The notes under the pieces were generated by a model that saw nothing but the letters and a program-made list of their open reading frames with translations, was not told the origin of the DNA and did not search any database. Of a stretch of DNA of 64,000 bases, positions 1-10,243 are shown one piece after another (the first letter of the stretch is position 1; each line of letters opens with the position of its first letter). The stretch lies in the NCBI GenBank assembly GCA_944548615.1, contig OX155965.1:20495101-20559100 (forward strand), in the 5' to 3' direction. Origin of the DNA: Micropterix aruncella. Taxonomy: Eukaryota > Arthropoda > Insecta > Lepidoptera > Micropterigidae. Made by a program: the position numbers and the translations under genes.

Positions 1-515
1 GATGAAACTTAAAACGGGCTGTCGTAATTGAATGCATAAACAAAATTTCGTGGCTGTGCTGTTGACCGTTGATGAGTCCCCTCGTCAGGAGCCAACCCTG
101 GGTGAATCAGCCATGTCATGGCTGAAACTTAGAACGGGCTATCATAACCGAATGCGTATACAAAATTTCGTGTCTTAACTGGTTGACCGTTAAGGAGTCT
201 CCTCGACGGAAGACAGCCCTGGTTGCTGACAAAGGTCATGTTTACCATAAAAAATGCTTTATTATCGGAACTGAACCAGCATGTAAATTTTCAATTTCAT
301 ATAATTATATTTGAGGAATTCCCTCAATTTCTCATGGATCCCATGAGATCATCAGAACAGAATTTTGATAAGCATGTGCACAATCTGAAAATATATACTG
401 TCCAATAAAAAAAAAACCAATCGGTTTATAAATAACGAAGTTCTGAGGTAACAAACATAAAAAAAGAGATACAACCGAATTGACAACCGCCTCCTTTTTT
501 TGAAGTCGGTTAAAA
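1..515 (+). repeat. Dispersed repeat family S with 120-bp internal units (copy S1, cut by window edge)
   Basis: Two head-to-tail units of about 120 bp (about 4-123 and 124-240) share the core TTGACCGTTgagGAGTCcCCTCG. They are followed by a single-copy tail that runs to a TTGAAGTCGGTTAAAA end near 515. The same family recurs at 21271-21668 (one unit), 26435-26865 (three units) and 47325-47500 (one unit, truncated). The complete copy at 21.3 kb shows that one end begins with an AAAAACCGACTCC-type sequence and the other ends with GAAGTCGGTT, so the termini are weakly complementary. ORFs across it are repeat artefacts. The unit-number variation and terminal design suggest a non-autonomous DNA or Helitron-like element; the class is not proven. 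Confidence 0.75.
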
Positions 516-1123
516 GCAAGTTTGCGGTATGCGGCACCGGCCTACATCTCTACTCCATACATAAGAAATGTGTGGAGTAGAAATGGATAATGGAGAAATG
601 AAGAATGTATGTAGTAGAAATGGAATGTAGAAGGAGGGATTGCACGTATGCATTTTAAAAGTTTAAATATCTGAAAATCTATAGCAATAAGGTACAAGTC
701 TAAACTCCGTCATTTTCTTATACTATATAGATATAATACATATTTATTTACTCTAATTGGATAACCTTTCATTTTATAAGTCGTATTTTTATGACACCCT
801 CTTGGAAACAATCGGGAAATGAAGCTCAATGTAACCAAATACGCCTTCGGTCCAAATTAGCAAACCTTTCCAAATAACAACCGCCTGTAAACATAGGATG
901 AAACACAATATTGCCAAAATTTTCGGCGCTGAATTTCAAACAGCGTAAACATGCAACCTGATTGGATAAATGCCTGAGGGAGAAAAAAATACACTCGAAA
1001 TTTCTTGTTCCTTTTCACCGCGGTCTATAACTTTCCATATTACGATAATTATATCTGCCTTTTTAAATAAATTCGCAATTAATTTATTAAATTATGGATA
1101 TTAGGTTTTGGATGTCCATATTG
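516..1123. other. No recognised feature (AT-rich intergenic or intronic DNA)
   Basis: I see no ORF of interest, no terminal repeat pair and no match to the repeat families found elsewhere in the window. Confidence 0.5.
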
Positions 1124-1145
1124 GTAATACCATTGATTTTATTAC
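1124..1145. repeat. Left half of a 30-bp palindromic insertion plus 7-bp direct repeat
   Basis: GTAATAC (1124-1130) is followed by CATTGATTTTATTAC (1131-1145). The other half, ACTATAAAATCAATG, lies at 8615-8629 and is followed by a second GTAATAC at 8630-8636. Removing the BEL element between them leaves a 30-bp sequence with 12-bp perfect arms (CATTGATTTTAT and its complement) between 7-bp direct repeats. The same palindrome occurs at 29026-29054 between a different 7-bp direct repeat. Confidence 0.75.
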
Positions 1146-1989
1146 TGTAGTGGCAAATCCAGCGGTCAGCGGTTAAACCGATCGAAAATCTGCCACCTTA
1201 TTTTAGGGTAGCCATAGAACGACAAGGTGCAATTTTGGTGGCACCCAGGGGTGATGTGAACCGGCGTTTTACTGCCGATGGCACACCAGGTACTCGTAGA
1301 GGCGTGTCTCTCCTCGGCGAGTTGCGATACAAGGTGACCTTAAGTTCTTGTATCGTACGGTCTCCTTTTGCAGATTCCGCAGCGATCTCTTTTCCTATAA
1401 GATCGATCTAGTCTCCACTAGTTTGTAAATCTAGCCGCTCGCATAATTGAGGCATCAAGGTATAAGCTGTTATTGTCGCTTACCGTTTGAAGAGCAGTAC
1501 TGTCCTGCGAAGTGTAGATATCGTCGGGGTCGGGTTATAAACTCGGTCCTGTCGAAGTCTGGTCTCGCGAAGTTCTCTCTTGTGCACTCAATTATCGAAA
1601 GTTTTCCGAACACTGACTATTATTTTTGTCTCTACCGCTTGAAGGTTGAATAAAAAACTGTTTTCTTGTCACTTTATAATTCCACTTTCAATGTGGCTCA
1701 AATAAATTATAAATTCAATTATTTCTATTTGTTACATTGTGAAAGAATGAAAATTTTAAAACAAAATATGTTACTTCTTTTTTTTTTTGTTATTTTTTTT
1801 TTGTCTTGTTTCCATGGTTTCTCTCGTTTCCATGGTTTCTTTAATATACTATGTTAGTGATTCCCTTATTCAAAACTGTAGAATACATATATTCACGGCT
1901 TTGTTGTGTGGAATGTTTACGGTATTATGAATATTTTAATATTAATATTATTGGTAGTTAATTCTAAATACAACTATTTTGCCGAGACA
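1146..1989 (-). repeat. 3' LTR of the BEL/Pao element
   Basis: 844 bp, matching 7765-8609 apart from a single-base length difference in a poly-T tract (11 versus 12 T, near 1790/8400). On the minus strand it starts TGTCTCGGC and ends CCACTACA. An ORF of 68 residues appears in both LTRs only because they are copies; it is not supported as a gene. Confidence 0.96.
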
Positions 1990-2000
1990 CTCCCCTTCCC
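1990..2000 (-). promoter_or_regulatory. Polypurine tract of the BEL/Pao element
   Basis: On the minus strand GGGAAGGGGAG abuts the first base of the 3' LTR. This is the expected place and composition for the plus-strand DNA primer of an LTR retrotransposon. Confidence 0.85.
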
Positions 2001-2018
2001 GTAAACGACTGTAGGAGT

Positions 2019-5000
2019 TTACCTGTTGTCGGGAACGGCGATTACAGCTATCTTAGTAGTTGGTCTCTGGTATATCTTACCACGGCATTTTATTGCGACG
2101 GAACGGGTTTGTCCGTCTTTTCCAGGGAAAGTTTTTTCGATGATACCCTTGAGCCACATGTTGCGCGGGGTTTGAGGGTCTACCAAGAAGGCTAAATCGC
2201 CTTCCTTTATAGGTGCGACCTCGTTCCGCCACTTCGGCCGTTTGGCAAGTGTAGGTAGATATTCCTTGACAAACCGATTCCAGAAGTGGTTGGCCAGGGT
2301 TTGGGCGATTTGCCATTGTTTTCGCAAACAAAGGCTGTCTGAATCTATGACTCCGAAATTCAATCTGCCTGATGATGAGCCTATTAAAAAATGATTCGGT
2401 GTCAGGCTCTCCGCGTCCAGGCTGTCTAACGACACATGGACTAGAGGCCGACTGTTCACTGAATTTTCAGCTTCTGCCATTAGTGTGGCGAGAGTCTCCT
2501 CGCGGGGAGCTTTCTCTTTTAGGGTGGCGTAGAGTGCCTTTTTTATAGATTGTACCAACCGCTCATAAAATCCGCCCATATGCGGGGCAGCCGGTGTGTT
2601 GAATTTCCACTCGATCCGTTTCATGGCGCTCTGCGATCGCAGATCGTCCCAATCTATCTCGCGAATGGCGGCTTTCAGTTCATTATTTGAACCGTGAAAC
2701 CCAGTTCCGTTGTCAGAATAAATGACAGCGGGGGTTCCACGGCGCGCACACATGCGTTTTATGGCCATCATCGTCGAATCGCTAGAGAGTGAATTCGTGA
2801 TCTCGACATGGATCGCCCTAGTGCTCATGCAGCAGAAGAGTGCGCCATATCTTTTCTCTCTCCGGCGACCGACAGCAACCTCGATCGGACCAAAGTAATC
2901 CAGCCCTATGTTTGTAAACGGTCGAATGTGATGCTCTAATCGAAGTTCAGGGAGGTCTCCCATTTTTGGTGGTATTGGTTTTGCTCGGTCGATCCTGCAT
3001 TTAAGGCAATTAAAGGTTATTTTCCTAATCGCGCCGCGTTGGTGTAATATCCAAAACCGTTGCCGTAGTTCGTTGGCAACGAATTCGCGTCCCTTGTGTC
3101 CCGCCGCTTCATGCTGATGTTGTATGAGCAACTGGGTGAAGGGGTGTTTCGCGTCCAATATTGGGGGTTTCTTTACCTCTAATGCGACGCCCTTAATTGC
3201 GTTTATTCGTCCTCCTACTCGTAACACGTTTTCGTGGTCGAGGTAGGCGTTAAGATTGATTAATTTTGTATTTTTCGACAATACGGTATTATTTTTAATG
3301 GCGTCTATTTCTAATTTAAAACTACTTAATTGTGCTTGTTGTATCCAATATAATTCGGCGCGTTCTAGTTCGGCTGGGGATAGAAACGGTTCGTGACTCC
3401 CTTGGTGCCGGCAACGGTCTATGAACCGTAACGTCCATGCCGTGCTTCTTAAAAGTCTATTTAATCTAGAAAATCTATTTATATCTAGCAAGGGCGGGCT
3501 CGGTACTTGAAGGACCGTAGCCACAATGCGTTTTAACTCTACGTCTGGTTTGATTGTTTGCGAAGTGGATTTCTCAGTGGGCCATAATTCTCGGTCTAGC
3601 TTTAGAAAATCGGGACCGGTGGTCCACCTGCGTATTTTTTCTAAGTCAAAGTTGTCGGCGGTATCTCGAGTACCGAGATCACCTGGGTTGTCCGCCGTGG
3701 GAACCCAGTGCCACTGTGTTAACTTGGTTAGTTGATCTATCTCACCGAGACGGTGGGCGACAAATGTTTGATATTGCCGTGGGTCGGAACGGATCCACGA
3801 CAATACTGTTTTGCTGTCACTCCATAAATACGTTTCCTGAAACGTCCATGTGTGATGCGTTTTTACCATTTCCGCTAGGCGGCTCGCTAAAGTAGCTGCT
3901 TGAAGTTCAAGCCTAGGTATGGACATAGCTTTTAGCGGTGCGACTTTATTCTTACCTATTAAAAATACAACACATGCTTTTTTGTCGGTGTCTATATAAC
4001 GCGCGTACGCGACCGCTGCATATCCTTGTTGGCTGGCGTCAGCGAAAATATGCAATTGCGTCGGTTCGTTAGATTTTATTCCTGCATATTGATAGCTACG
4101 TGGTATTTGAAAGTCTTTTATGTGTTTTAGTTCTTCTAACCATGTCTGCCACTTCGTGAAGGAATTACTACCGATCGCTTGGTCCCAGTCAACCTTTTCT
4201 AACCATATATCCTGTAGCAGAATTTTTGCCTTTATTGCTAGAGGTCCCAAGAAGCCGAGTGGATCAAACACTGACATAATGACCTGTAATGTCTGTCGTG
4301 TGGTGGGAATAATTGTTCCGTTCAATATGTCGGGTTTTATTTTCCTAAAATTAGTATCAAAAAATAATTTGTCTGTTTTTGGGTCCCATTGAAGCCCGAG
4401 TATGCGCTCGACGTTGTCATCTGGATTTGACCACGCCACGTTTGTTTTTGATCGCCTCTCGACGGGAATTTCGTTTAAAGTACGAGTGTCGTTGCTGGCC
4501 CAGTTTACGATCTCAAACCCGCCTGATTGATGTATACGCGACACATCACGAATCAGTTTTTTGGCAGATTCGATATCGTTCGTACTATCAAGGTAATCGT
4601 CCACATAATGGCGATCCGTTATAGCTTTTACCGCGTCAGGAAAGTCATTTGAGAAGCGTTCTGCGTTCCGGTTCTTTACATTTTGCGCGAGGCATGGAGA
4701 GCAAGTACTGCCAAATAACACGACTTGCATACGATATTCGGTTGGTTGTTTAGAGGTGTCCATATCACGCCATAAAAATCGTTGACTCTGTGAGTCCGCG
4801 TACGTTAATCTAACCTGAAGGAACATTTCTTTGATGTCTGCAGCAAATCCTATCAGTCCTTGACGGAATTTAAATAGTACTCCCATTAGGGGATTAAGGA
4901 GGTCGGGTCCAGATATTAGGTTGTCGTTGAGGCTAACGCCATTAGCTTTGGCGGCGCAATCGAAAACGAGCCTCATTTTCCCCGGCTTATTGGGATTTGT

Positions 5001-7535
5001 TATATGAAAATGTGGTATGTAAAATATTCGGTTGTTTTCGGTGTTTATTTCTGCTTCAGATAGTTTTACGGCGTAACCTTTCGCGATGAAGTCGCTCATT
5101 TTTTCCGAGTATTGTCGAGCTAGTATAGGGTCTTTTTCTAGGCGTTTTTCTACCGACTTTAGACGCCTTTCAGCCATATCGCGGCTGGGCGGCATTGAAA
5201 TATCGTCAGTCTTCCAAAGTAGGCCGGTCTCCCAGCGTGCACCTACCTGACGGGTAGTTGCCTGTAGGAGTTGTTCTGCCCTCTGATTGGTGTTCTGACG
5301 ATGTTTCCTCGAATGGGGACCTAAGTCTTCGACATCGAAATAACTCCGCACTAACTCGTCGACTTTATCGTCGTTGCAAAGGGTGTTTACTTGTTGCGTA
5401 TCTGAAGATCTTTTGTGCCCTGACGCACCAGCCAAAGTCCAGCCTAATCGAGACGATGTTGCTGTCGGGCCTTCTATCGGACCGGCCCGAATTGTCCTGG
5501 GAATAAATAAGTCCCAGTGATCAATTCCGATCAACAGTTTGGGCCGTCCGTTAACGTCGCATAAAGGCACGTTTTTTAGATGCGGCCATTTATCGGTCAT
5601 AGCTTGGGCTTTAAAGACTTGGGTCGGCAATTCTAAATTTTTAATCGTACGAACATTCTTCATTTCGTAAAACCGATTTGTATTTACGGCGCGGATCTCG
5701 ACGTTTACGCGGCGCGTAGTTGCGTTTTGAATAGCCATGCCGGAGGCTCCTACTAAATTTAGTGGACTCCGGGGTCCTTCTACTCCTATTTTATCTGCTA
5801 TCTGTTCCTCTAAGAGGGTGATAGTACTGCCTTCGTCCAGTAGGGCGAGAGTGGTATAACAGCCCAGGGGACCTCTTAATTCTACGGTAGCTACGCGTAG
5901 CAGCATCTCAGTAGCTTCATTCCACGTATTGGTCACGGCGCTCGTCGAAGGGCTAGGTTTGTCATGTGATTCGGATTCTACCGGCGCGGGTTCAGACTTG
6001 TTTGTTTTCCCTTTGTCGGAGTGCAGAAGCACATGGTGCGGCTGTACGCATCCGTCCTTCCCGCATTGCCCTGATTTTCTACAATTTTTTAAGTTGTGAC
6101 CCTTAATAAGACATCGGATACATAATTTATCCCGTTTGACCCATTCCCAGCGATCGTGTACAGACATGGCTAACAAAAACTTACAATCGGGTGTACGGTG
6201 GTTGTTTTTCTTGCATTTTGCGCACTCGATGTGTTTGCTTTCAATAGTATTATGCGTGTACTTTTTGTTGTTTTGTGGAAATCTATTGTTATTTTTCGAT
6301 GTATTTAAGTTAGAAAATGCAGGCGGCGAGTCGTCTTGTGCTGCCGCATCTACAATTCCTTCTAACCATATGCTAAAATGTAGTAAAGTTGGGTGATCTC
6401 CATTATTGGTTGAGAACCACTGCAACCGTAAGTGTTGCGGTAATTTATTTACTAATTCCCGCAGTAGCTGTGGATTTATCAAATAGCTATCGTGTCCCAT
6501 ATTCTTCAGCGAATGTACAACATTACACACAACAGTACCAAATTCCACAAGTTTGAACAAGGGGTCACTGACCGATATTTGTTGCGTTCGGCGAGCCTCT
6601 CGCATCAGCTCGTCGATCCTTGCGCTGGGGCGGCCGAAGCGACGTTCGAGCGTGCGGCGAATCTCGGCGACATTCCGTGGATCTACGAGCATCGCACGGA
6701 CCGCTTCGCGCGCGGCGCCCTGCAGACTCTGTTGTAGCCGTACCAAGTTGTCGGCGTCGGTAAAGCCGCAGGTCTCTGTACCTTGGTCGAATAGAGCTGC
6801 GAATATAGCCCACTCACGTGGATCACCTGAAAACCTTGGTAAGTTTTTCAACAAATGGGCGCGAGCATGACTTAAGGCGTACTCAGAAGGGTGGGGTTGC
6901 ACTGATACATTCACAGCACTTTTTTGCACATTCGGGACATGGTCTATTTTTACAATGTTATTGTTTGACGGTTGAGTCGGACGCGACGGTTCCTGCAGCG
7001 TGTCTAGCCACGCGGACGTGTGGCGAAACGAAGCTTGGGACGCAGCGGCTCGGCTCTTCTCGTCCTGTCTCCTCCTCGATCGGCGGCTGTCGCCATCGTA
7101 GTCGTCATCATCTTCCGCCTCGATCTGCGCTTGAATAAGCCGTTTTTGGAGCTCAAGTTTCTCTTCTAGCGCTTCTATCTTTATGCGCTGTGCGGCGGCG
7201 GCGGCCCTGGCGGCAGCCACATCGATGTCCGCGGCAGCCCTGGCGGCGGCTGCGTCCGCGGCGTTGTCCGCGGCGGCGGTCTCGGCTCGTAAGCGTGCTC
7301 GTTCTGCTGCGGCGTGTATCTCGGCTTCGATTTGCAGTGTCGCGATGCGGGCGGCCATCGATCTCGATGATCGGCAGCTCGTCGTCGATGTGGCTATAGA
7401 CGGCGCTGTCTGGGGAACGATCGTGGCGCCGGTATCATCATGTGATCTCGTGGCGTCGCGCTCGGCGCTTCCGTCTACGTTTCTGGCGGCGATTCGCTCG
7501 CTTTTGCGGGCTGACGTGCCGTTTTTTGACATCAT
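2019..7535 (-). CDS. gag-pol: BEL/Pao gag-pol polyprotein (1838 aa)
   Basis: A single open frame with no frameshift or internal stop. In order: a basic N-terminus; an Ala/Arg/Glu-rich probable coiled coil (about residues 60-150); a gag region of DUF1759 type starting LPRFSGDPREW (from about 230); two CX2CX4HX4C zinc knuckles (about 436-475); an aspartic protease of the DUF1758 type with LLDEGS (about 566); reverse transcriptase with YVDD (about 978); an RNase H-like segment starting FADAS (about 1163); an H2C2 zinc segment; and an integrase core with D (GLDYFGP, about 1544), D (SDNGTG, about 1607) and E (GGFYERL, about 1657), the last two about 49 residues apart. A C-terminal DUF5641-like segment follows. 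The upstream leader to the primer site is about 200 nt. The product would make particles, copy the RNA and integrate the DNA. Confidence 0.96.
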   Translation of the reverse strand: MMSKNGTSARKSERIAARNVDGSAERDATRSHDDTGATIVPQTAPSIATSTTSCRSSRSMAARIATLQIEAEIHAAAERARLRAETAAADNAADAAAARAAADIDVAAARAAAAAQRIKIEALEEKLELQKRLIQAQIEAEDDDDYDGDSRRSRRRQDEKSRAAASQASFRHTSAWLDTLQEPSRPTQPSNNNIVKIDHVPNVQKSAVNVSVQPHPSEYALSHARAHLLKNLPRFSGDPREWAIFAALFDQGTETCGFTDADNLVRLQQSLQGAAREAVRAMLVDPRNVAEIRRTLERRFGRPSARIDELMREARRTQQISVSDPLFKLVEFGTVVCNVVHSLKNMGHDSYLINPQLLRELVNKLPQHLRLQWFSTNNGDHPTLLHFSIWLEGIVDAAAQDDSPPAFSNLNTSKNNNRFPQNNKKYTHNTIESKHIECAKCKKNNHRTPDCKFLLAMSVHDRWEWVKRDKLCIRCLIKGHNLKNCRKSGQCGKDGCVQPHHVLLHSDKGKTNKSEPAPVESESHDKPSPSTSAVTNTWNEATEMLLRVATVELRGPLGCYTTLALLDEGSTITLLEEQIADKIGVEGPRSPLNLVGASGMAIQNATTRRVNVEIRAVNTNRFYEMKNVRTIKNLELPTQVFKAQAMTDKWPHLKNVPLCDVNGRPKLLIGIDHWDLFIPRTIRAGPIEGPTATSSRLGWTLAGASGHKRSSDTQQVNTLCNDDKVDELVRSYFDVEDLGPHSRKHRQNTNQRAEQLLQATTRQVGARWETGLLWKTDDISMPPSRDMAERRLKSVEKRLEKDPILARQYSEKMSDFIAKGYAVKLSEAEINTENNRIFYIPHFHITNPNKPGKMRLVFDCAAKANGVSLNDNLISGPDLLNPLMGVLFKFRQGLIGFAADIKEMFLQVRLTYADSQSQRFLWRDMDTSKQPTEYRMQVVLFGSTCSPCLAQNVKNRNAERFSNDFPDAVKAITDRHYVDDYLDSTNDIESAKKLIRDVSRIHQSGGFEIVNWASNDTRTLNEIPVERRSKTNVAWSNPDDNVERILGLQWDPKTDKLFFDTNFRKIKPDILNGTIIPTTRQTLQVIMSVFDPLGFLGPLAIKAKILLQDIWLEKVDWDQAIGSNSFTKWQTWLEELKHIKDFQIPRSYQYAGIKSNEPTQLHIFADASQQGYAAVAYARYIDTDKKACVVFLIGKNKVAPLKAMSIPRLELQAATLASRLAEMVKTHHTWTFQETYLWSDSKTVLSWIRSDPRQYQTFVAHRLGEIDQLTKLTQWHWVPTADNPGDLGTRDTADNFDLEKIRRWTTGPDFLKLDRELWPTEKSTSQTIKPDVELKRIVATVLQVPSPPLLDINRFSRLNRLLRSTAWTLRFIDRCRHQGSHEPFLSPAELERAELYWIQQAQLSSFKLEIDAIKNNTVLSKNTKLINLNAYLDHENVLRVGGRINAIKGVALEVKKPPILDAKHPFTQLLIQHQHEAAGHKGREFVANELRQRFWILHQRGAIRKITFNCLKCRIDRAKPIPPKMGDLPELRLEHHIRPFTNIGLDYFGPIEVAVGRRREKRYGALFCCMSTRAIHVEITNSLSSDSTMMAIKRMCARRGTPAVIYSDNGTGFHGSNNELKAAIREIDWDDLRSQSAMKRIEWKFNTPAAPHMGGFYERLVQSIKKALYATLKEKAPREETLATLMAEAENSVNSRPLVHVSLDSLDAESLTPNHFLIGSSSGRLNFGVIDSDSLCLRKQWQIAQTLANHFWNRFVKEYLPTLAKRPKWRNEVAPIKEGDLAFLVDPQTPRNMWLKGIIEKTFPGKDGQTRSVAIKCRGKIYQRPTTKIAVIAVPDNR

Positions 7536-7737
7536 ATCGATTGATTTGTTACCACTATATCGTTAGGTTGTGGTAGGTAGGCACCGTTGTGCCGTCCGGT
7601 ATTGATTTTAAACCGATTGAGCGAGTTTCAACGGTTTATTTGCAAATTTTATATTTTTCAGAAAAATATTTCCTTTCTGTTTTTTCTGATTTTAATCTAG
7701 CTCCTAAGCGGTTTTTTTTTGTAGTATCTAGTCCAGA

Positions 7738-7755
7738 ATCCGGCTCGAAGGACCA
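7738..7755 (-). promoter_or_regulatory. Primer-binding site, tRNA-Tyr type
   Basis: The minus strand reads TGGTCCTTCGAGCCGGAT, 9 nt inside the 5' LTR. Its complement, ending CTCGAAGGACCA, matches the 3' end of metazoan cytosolic tRNA-Tyr as I know it. The assignment depends on recall of the tRNA-Tyr acceptor stem. Confidence 0.8.
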
Positions 7756-7764
7756 ACGATTCTA

Positions 7765-8609
7765 TGTAGTGGCAAATCCAGCGGTCAGCGGTTAAACCGA
7801 TCGAAAATCTGCCACCTTATTTTAGGGTAGCCATAGAACGACAAGGTGCAATTTTGGTGGCACCCAGGGGTGATGTGAACCGGCGTTTTACTGCCGATGG
7901 CACACCAGGTACTCGTAGAGGCGTGTCTCTCCTCGGCGAGTTGCGATACAAGGTGACCTTAAGTTCTTGTATCGTACGGTCTCCTTTTGCAGATTCCGCA
8001 GCGATCTCTTTTCCTATAAGATCGATCTAGTCTCCACTAGTTTGTAAATCTAGCCGCTCGCATAATTGAGGCATCAAGGTATAAGCTGTTATTGTCGCTT
8101 ACCGTTTGAAGAGCAGTACTGTCCTGCGAAGTGTAGATATCGTCGGGGTCGGGTTATAAACTCGGTCCTGTCGAAGTCTGGTCTCGCGAAGTTCTCTCTT
8201 GTGCACTCAATTATCGAAAGTTTTCCGAACACTGACTATTATTTTTGTCTCTACCGCTTGAAGGTTGAATAAAAAACTGTTTTCTTGTCACTTTATAATT
8301 CCACTTTCAATGTGGCTCAAATAAATTATAAATTCAATTATTTCTATTTGTTACATTGTGAAAGAATGAAAATTTTAAAACAAAATATGTTACTTCTTTT
8401 TTTTTTTTGTTATTTTTTTTTTGTCTTGTTTCCATGGTTTCTCTCGTTTCCATGGTTTCTTTAATATACTATGTTAGTGATTCCCTTATTCAAAACTGTA
8501 GAATACATATATTCACGGCTTTGTTGTGTGGAATGTTTACGGTATTATGAATATTTTAATATTAATATTATTGGTAGTTAATTCTAAATACAACTATTTT
8601 GCCGAGACA
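7765..8609 (-). repeat. 5' LTR of the BEL/Pao element
   Basis: 845 bp and the near-identical partner of 1146-1989. It should hold the element's promoter; I could not place a convincing TATA or initiator. The target duplication ATTAC follows at 8610-8614. Confidence 0.96.
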
Positions 8610-8636
8610 ATTACACTATAAAATCAATGGTAATAC
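8610..8636. repeat. Right half of the 30-bp palindromic insertion
   Basis: ATTAC (BEL target duplication, 8610-8614) is followed by ACTATAAAATCAATG (8615-8629) and GTAATAC (8630-8636). See the left half at 1124-1145. Confidence 0.75.
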
Positions 8637-9116
8637 CTTTTACATTAAAGTTCCTATAGTAAAGACGTATTTTATCTGATGAATTGAAAGATATTATGCT
8701 AATAATTATTATAAATATCACATGTTAATAAAAATCCATTTTTCTACACGTTTTCTTGTCTTGTCCCAAGACTGATACTTTTTCTAATGTTAGAAATAAA
8801 ACGACGATTTTGTTAAATCAAGAAAAAAATATTTTTTTATTGTTTGTTAAATAAAATAATAATCGACCTAGATATATTGTGTACCTTATAAAATTGTGAA
8901 ATTCTTAGGAATCAACTTTTTTCGATGTCCCAATCAGGTATGAAAATCAAAATAATTCATATTCAAATGAATTTAATTAATGAATATAACGCGTTTCGCG
9001 GCTAAAAATGCTTCCTTTCTTATTTCCTATCAAAATATCAATGAGAATTGTCAACATTAGAAAGAAAGCTACTTTAATTACGGCAGATTTTTTATTTTTG
9101 TATATTTATGTTATTT
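8637..9116. other. No recognised feature
   Basis: AT-rich sequence with no coding, terminal-repeat or dispersed-repeat signal that I can support. Confidence 0.5.
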
Positions 9117-9510
9117 AAGAAAACCAAGGCCCTACTTGACATGAGCAAGAAGAACTTTAGAACCACTATCGGTCTCCTCACCAGACATACGACCCTTAAA
9201 GCAAATCTATTCAACCATGGCTTGACCGAGAGCAAGGACTGCCGAATATGTGGCGAAGAACCTGAAGACAGCATACACATCGTTGGTCGCTGCCCAGGCC
9301 TCGCCGCAAAAAGGCACAGTTTACAGGGACGAGCCTTTCTCGAACCCAGCGATCTGCCCAACTTGAAGGTCAGTGATACTTGGACTGGTAAGAAGTACTG
9401 CGCTACTAGCTGACCACTGACCTAACCACAAAGTGGATAGTTATAAAAGATCTTATAGATCTAGGTGACATCAAGGGCTGAAAACATGCTCCCCACTTCA
9501 TTTATTAATA
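9117..9510 (+). pseudogene. 5'-truncated LINE (non-LTR retrotransposon) 3' end, copy 1
   Basis: The frame gives KKTKALLDMSKKNFRTTIG, then a CRICGEEPEDSIHIVGRCPG zinc-knuckle-like motif (C-x2-C, H, C). This arrangement is typical of the C-terminus of R1/I-group LINE ORF2 proteins after the RT/RNase H. The frame stops near 9413. The 3' UTR (CCACTGACCTAACCACAAAG onward) matches the second copy at 32245-32660 closely. The 5' end is abruptly truncated at about 9117, as usual for target-primed insertion. No RT motif remains. Confidence 0.8.
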
Positions 9511-9813
9511 CTATTATTTAAAGAAATATATTTTTTTACTAAACATATTTATTTAATATTATTTAATTACTGACAAAATGCTTGGTCTTAGAACTACTGG
9601 GTCCAGAAATAAAAAGGCGATTACACCATCACATTTTAGGAGTAATGAATGAAATTGATTGATTTGCAACTGTGTTAATTGGAATAAAAATGCATATCAA
9701 AAGACCAAATATGCATATCAAAAGAAATGCGAACTTTATGACACGATTCCTGAATTGCTTATTTAAATGTCTGTTGTTTTTTGATTTGTAAAATGTGAAT
9801 AAATATTTCCTTT

Positions 9814-10010
9814 CTATAAGCTTAGAAAGAAACTACTACACAACCCAGTTCTGTGGAAAATAACTGCGCTGCGTAATAGATGATTTAAGTTTAGGCTTCG
9901 CCAAAGAAAATATAACTTGTTGAGCATTGGATTGCTGCCACTTGAAAGTTTCCGATACAGGAGGGACAAACTATCGCGCCGACTTTCCAACGAAAACATC
10001 AGGCGTTTCT
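9814..10010 (-). pseudogene. Possible LINE RT C-terminal remnant
   Basis: On the minus strand SLESRRDSLSLLYRKLSSGS resembles the LxxRRxxxSLxxxYR segment just before the C-terminus of jockey/R1-like LINE ORF2. Only about 60 residues are readable. The stretches on either side (9511-9813 and 10011-10243) show nothing recognisable. Confidence 0.3.
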
Positions 10011-10243
10011 CGTAGGGTTGAATTGAGGTGAAACATTCGATAAAGTTATGTATATGGCATCTGCTGCGCGACTTGTTGCTATGGATGTTTGATTTGATTT
10101 AATTCTGCAGGACTACGACTAATCACAGTGTAAAGAAACATATTACTAAAACATTTTTGAATATGGGTCGATAGGAAACGGAGACAGTATTAACATACTT
10201 GTATATATTTAAATAACTCACTAATTTTCAAATCTATATAGTA

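Larger units (their letters stand above)
1146..8609 (-). mobile_element. Complete BEL/Pao LTR retrotransposon
   Basis: The 7464-bp element has LTRs at 1146-1989 and 7765-8609, a primer-binding site, a polypurine tract and one intact gag-pol frame (2019-7535). It is read on the minus strand, so 7765-8609 is the 5' LTR. The LTRs begin TG and end CA. The target duplication ATTAC is present at 1141-1145 and 8610-8614, and 5 bp is typical of BEL/Pao. The two LTRs agree wherever I compared them except for one T in a poly-T run, which indicates a recent insertion. No envelope-like frame is seen. It may still be mobilisable, but that is inference. Confidence 0.97.

Noticed and set aside
1447..1653. 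68-codon ORF conserved twice (also 8066-8272)
   Set aside because: The two copies are identical because they lie in the two LTRs of one element; there is no independent evidence of coding.
7183..7566. 127-codon Ala/Arg-rich plus-strand ORF
   Set aside because: Antisense shadow of the Ala/Arg-rich coiled-coil part of the BEL gag region.
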